Of a stretch of 8,598 bases of DNA, positions 6,881 to 8,598 are shown one piece after another; within the stretch, counting starts at the first letter, position 1, and the number at the start of each line of letters is the position of its first letter. This DNA comes from Opitutia bacterium. GTDB lineage: Bacteria > Verrucomicrobiota > Verrucomicrobiia > Opitutales > Seribacteraceae. Below the pieces are notes generated by a model, which searched no databases, had not been told where the DNA came from, and saw only the letters and a list, made by a program, of their open reading frames with translations. The stretch is from assembly GCA_018646565.1 (NCBI GenBank), contig JABGUO010000273.1:1-8598 (forward strand), read 5' to 3'. Both the position numbers and the translations under genes were made by a program.

Positions 6881-7134
6881 TATATGGCATTCTCCTCGTC
6901 GTTATTTTCTTCGGCAAATCGTTCCAAATCGTGCGGCCATGCGTACTTAATTGCAGCCCAACCCAAAATTGCACACACGATTGAAAAACCGGCATGGAAT
7001 GCTAATCCTATTGGTAAGAAATCAAAAACAAGAAACGCATCATCCCACCACCAAAAATCCTGGTGCACAATGAAAAGAAGTAAGAAAAGAAACCAAATCA
7101 CTCTTTTTTTCATTAGGCTGGATAAAGAATTCAC
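6880..7134 (-). CDS. Small two-helix membrane protein, likely symporter accessory (DUF3311-like)
   Basis: This protein of up to 84 residues has two membrane segments, about 12-24 and 43-66, joined by the aromatic and acidic stretch H-Q-D-F-W-W-W-D-D (24-32), then F-D-F-L-P-I-G-L-A-F-H (37-47). The tail is acidic (E-E-N-N-D-E-E-N). Small two-helix proteins of this kind (DUF3311, DUF485 and YhdT-like groups) are commonly encoded just before SSS transporters and are thought to form part of the transport unit. The F-L-P-I-G-L-A-x-H piece looks closest to DUF3311-like proteins, but I cannot confirm the family. The start is uncertain: GTG at 7134 is 2 bases after the propeller stop with GGGA just upstream, while ATG at 7113 would give 77 residues and has no Shine-Dalgarno. 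The stop overlaps the symporter ATG by one base, so the two are probably made together. Confidence 0.78.
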   Translation of the reverse strand: MNSLSSLMKKRVIWFLFLLLFIVHQDFWWWDDAFLVFDFLPIGLAFHAGFSIVCAILGWAAIKYAWPHDLERFAEENNDEENAI

Positions 7135-7136
7135 CT

Positions 7137-8598
7137 TTATTTCCCGATTGCGTATAGATGTGTTTGCGTGCCGATATAGAGAACGCCGTTCGCAACGACA
7201 GGGGAACTATAAACAGGAGCACCCATGTTTATTGTCTTCACTTTCGGTTTCGATTTTCCATGATCCATTACCAATAAATCACCATCCTCATTTCCTAAAA
7301 TGAGTTTTCCATCGGCAATGAGAGTGGAACCCCAAATCCGGCTAAATGAGTCGTGGGTCCAATATACTTTTCCAGTGTTTGCATCTACACAGTGAATTAG
7401 CCCGGCATACTCTGCAATATAGACCAAATCATCAGCAATAGATACCGTGGATATGGTTCGACCCACATCTGTGTATTTCCAAATTATTTTGCCCGTCTTT
7501 GCATCGATACAGGAGAGTCTCCCTACCCCATCTCCATGCTCTGGATCCTGACCGATCGCACAGTACACTTTTCCTTCATACAAAACTGGAGTCCCAATTA
7601 ATTCACTTGGTCCAGGAGGAGTGGCATAAGGAATTTTCTTTCCGTCCGAATCTTTGCGGTAATTGGGTTCATTACAATCAACCTTCCAGATGGGTTGAAA
7701 CAAATCATACCCATCGGTATCTTTTTCAGTTTTATTATTATAACCATAACAAAATCCATCCGTTCCGCCCCATATCAAAATTTCAGCCCCATCGACATTA
7801 CCATAGGTTAATGAAGACCAAGCTGCATGGAGTGCATTTTCACTTGCTCCTGAACCATCTTCCCCAATTAATTCACCCGTGGTCTTATTGAGGCCAATCC
7901 AACTCGGTGAAAGAGGGCTGGGTATGTTCGTATGTGACCAATCCACCCCGTTGGAAGTCGCGACATATACTGTATCACCAATAATTACTGGAGAAGAACT
8001 CGTTACATTGTGCGGAAAAACTCCCAATTCGTCCCGCATGTCATACATCCAAAGAATATCAGCATCTAATTTTTCATTCAGAACATCTGACATCCCCTTT
8101 GGTTTAATGTAGGATGCCTCGTCTTTAAACGGTCCGTCATTTCCATTAGTTAAACCATGAATGTCCAAACAGACTACCTCACATCGATTCGTAACAACAT
8201 AAACTTTATCGCCGTCTATTGCGGTAGAGGAACAAATGCCAATATACTCCCAATCACTCACCTTTCCTGCACCGAGCTTGGGTATCACTAATTGCCACTT
8301 TAATTCGCCCGATTTTTCATCCAAGCACATCACTACTCCGCGGTCCCCTTTTTTTCCAGGATCACGGGGCGACTCATTATTGGTTCCGACAAATACACAA
8401 CCATTTCCAATGGTTACATTTCCATATGCTTGAGATCCCAATTTCGCCACCCACCTTAGGTTTTTCGTGGTTTTCATATCCACCACTTCATCATCACTCA
8501 TCTCACCCGCCACGAAATCGAAAGTAATTTTCTTCTCATCGGAGACCATATTTCTACTTCCGTCTTTTCCCCACATGGGCCAATCTGCACCGAGCAAA
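7137..8598 (-). CDS. Secreted PQQ-like beta-propeller protein, 5' end cut by the right edge
   Basis: At least 486 residues are visible. The frame is open to the window edge, and its first codon here (TTG) is an internal leucine, not a start. The visible N-terminus L-L-G-A-D-W-P-M-W-G reads like the end of a signal peptide followed by the mature W-P-x-W start of exported PQQ-like propellers, so few residues may be missing. Blade-type strands include S-G-E-L-K-W (96-101), T-T-G-E-L-I (239-244), C-I-D-A-K-T-G-K-I-I-W (363-373), C-V-D-A-N-T-G-K-V-Y-W (403-413) and G-D-L-L-V-M-D (439-445), ending in Y-S-S-P-V-V-A-N-G-V-L-Y-I-G (463-476). Long inserts distinguish it from the shorter propeller in this operon. 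Loops N-G-N-D-G (151-155), D-T-D-G-Y-D (293-298) and D-S-D-G (316-319) look like calcium-type acidic loops. It is probably periplasmic or envelope-bound; catalytic PQQ binding is not shown. Confidence 0.87.
   Translation of the reverse strand, partial: LLGADWPMWGKDGSRNMVSDEKKITFDFVAGEMSDDEVVDMKTTKNLRWVAKLGSQAYGNVTIGNGCVFVGTNNESPRDPGKKGDRGVVMCLDEKSGELKWQLVIPKLGAGKVSDWEYIGICSSTAIDGDKVYVVTNRCEVVCLDIHGLTNGNDGPFKDEASYIKPKGMSDVLNEKLDADILWMYDMRDELGVFPHNVTSSSPVIIGDTVYVATSNGVDWSHTNIPSPLSPSWIGLNKTTGELIGEDGSGASENALHAAWSSLTYGNVDGAEILIWGGTDGFCYGYNNKTEKDTDGYDLFQPIWKVDCNEPNYRKDSDGKKIPYATPPGPSELIGTPVLYEGKVYCAIGQDPEHGDGVGRLSCIDAKTGKIIWKYTDVGRTISTVSIADDLVYIAEYAGLIHCVDANTGKVYWTHDSFSRIWGSTLIADGKLILGNEDGDLLVMDHGKSKPKVKTINMGAPVYSSPVVANGVLYIGTQTHLYAIGK

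Overview
The window holds one tightly packed operon, with eight genes all on the minus strand. In transcription order (right to left) they are: a secreted PQQ-like beta-propeller protein cut by the right edge, a small two-helix membrane protein, a sodium:solute symporter (SSS), a single-domain adenylating enzyme like EhpF, an acylating-type aldehyde dehydrogenase (the EhpG role), an iron-dependent alcohol dehydrogenase, a second secreted beta-propeller protein, and the start of a HemN-like radical SAM protein cut by the left edge. Every junction is either a 1-4 base overlap or a gap of at most about 31 bases. No terminator or promoter is visible, and no stretch over 300 bases lacks a gene.

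Organism. The sequence is moderately AT-rich by eye. The mature propeller starts (WPRHRGGAE and DWPMWGKDG) resemble the W-P-x-W/H-R-G starts common in PQQ-like propellers of Planctomycetes and Verrucomicrobia. The small 'HQDFWWWDD' protein in front of an SSS transporter also fits that group. I infer a PVC-superphylum bacterium, perhaps marine, with moderate confidence. Most starts have only weak Shine-Dalgarno sequences, and the ATG of the aldehyde dehydrogenase has the clearest one.

How the genes may work together. The central three enzymes form a plausible carboxylic acid -> acyl-adenylate -> aldehyde -> alcohol route. The adenylating enzyme lacks the C-terminal domain that normally passes the acyl group to CoA or a carrier. 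The aldehyde dehydrogenase keeps the catalytic cysteine but lacks the usual general-base glutamate, as acyl-reducing members do. The alcohol dehydrogenase keeps all four metal ligands. The same EhpF/EhpG logic is proposed for carboxylate reduction in phenazine (D-alanylgriseoluteic acid) biosynthesis. Here it sits with an importer, a radical SAM enzyme and two exported propellers, with no phenazine core genes in view. The substrate, the direction in vivo and the role of the radical SAM enzyme cannot be read from the sequence.
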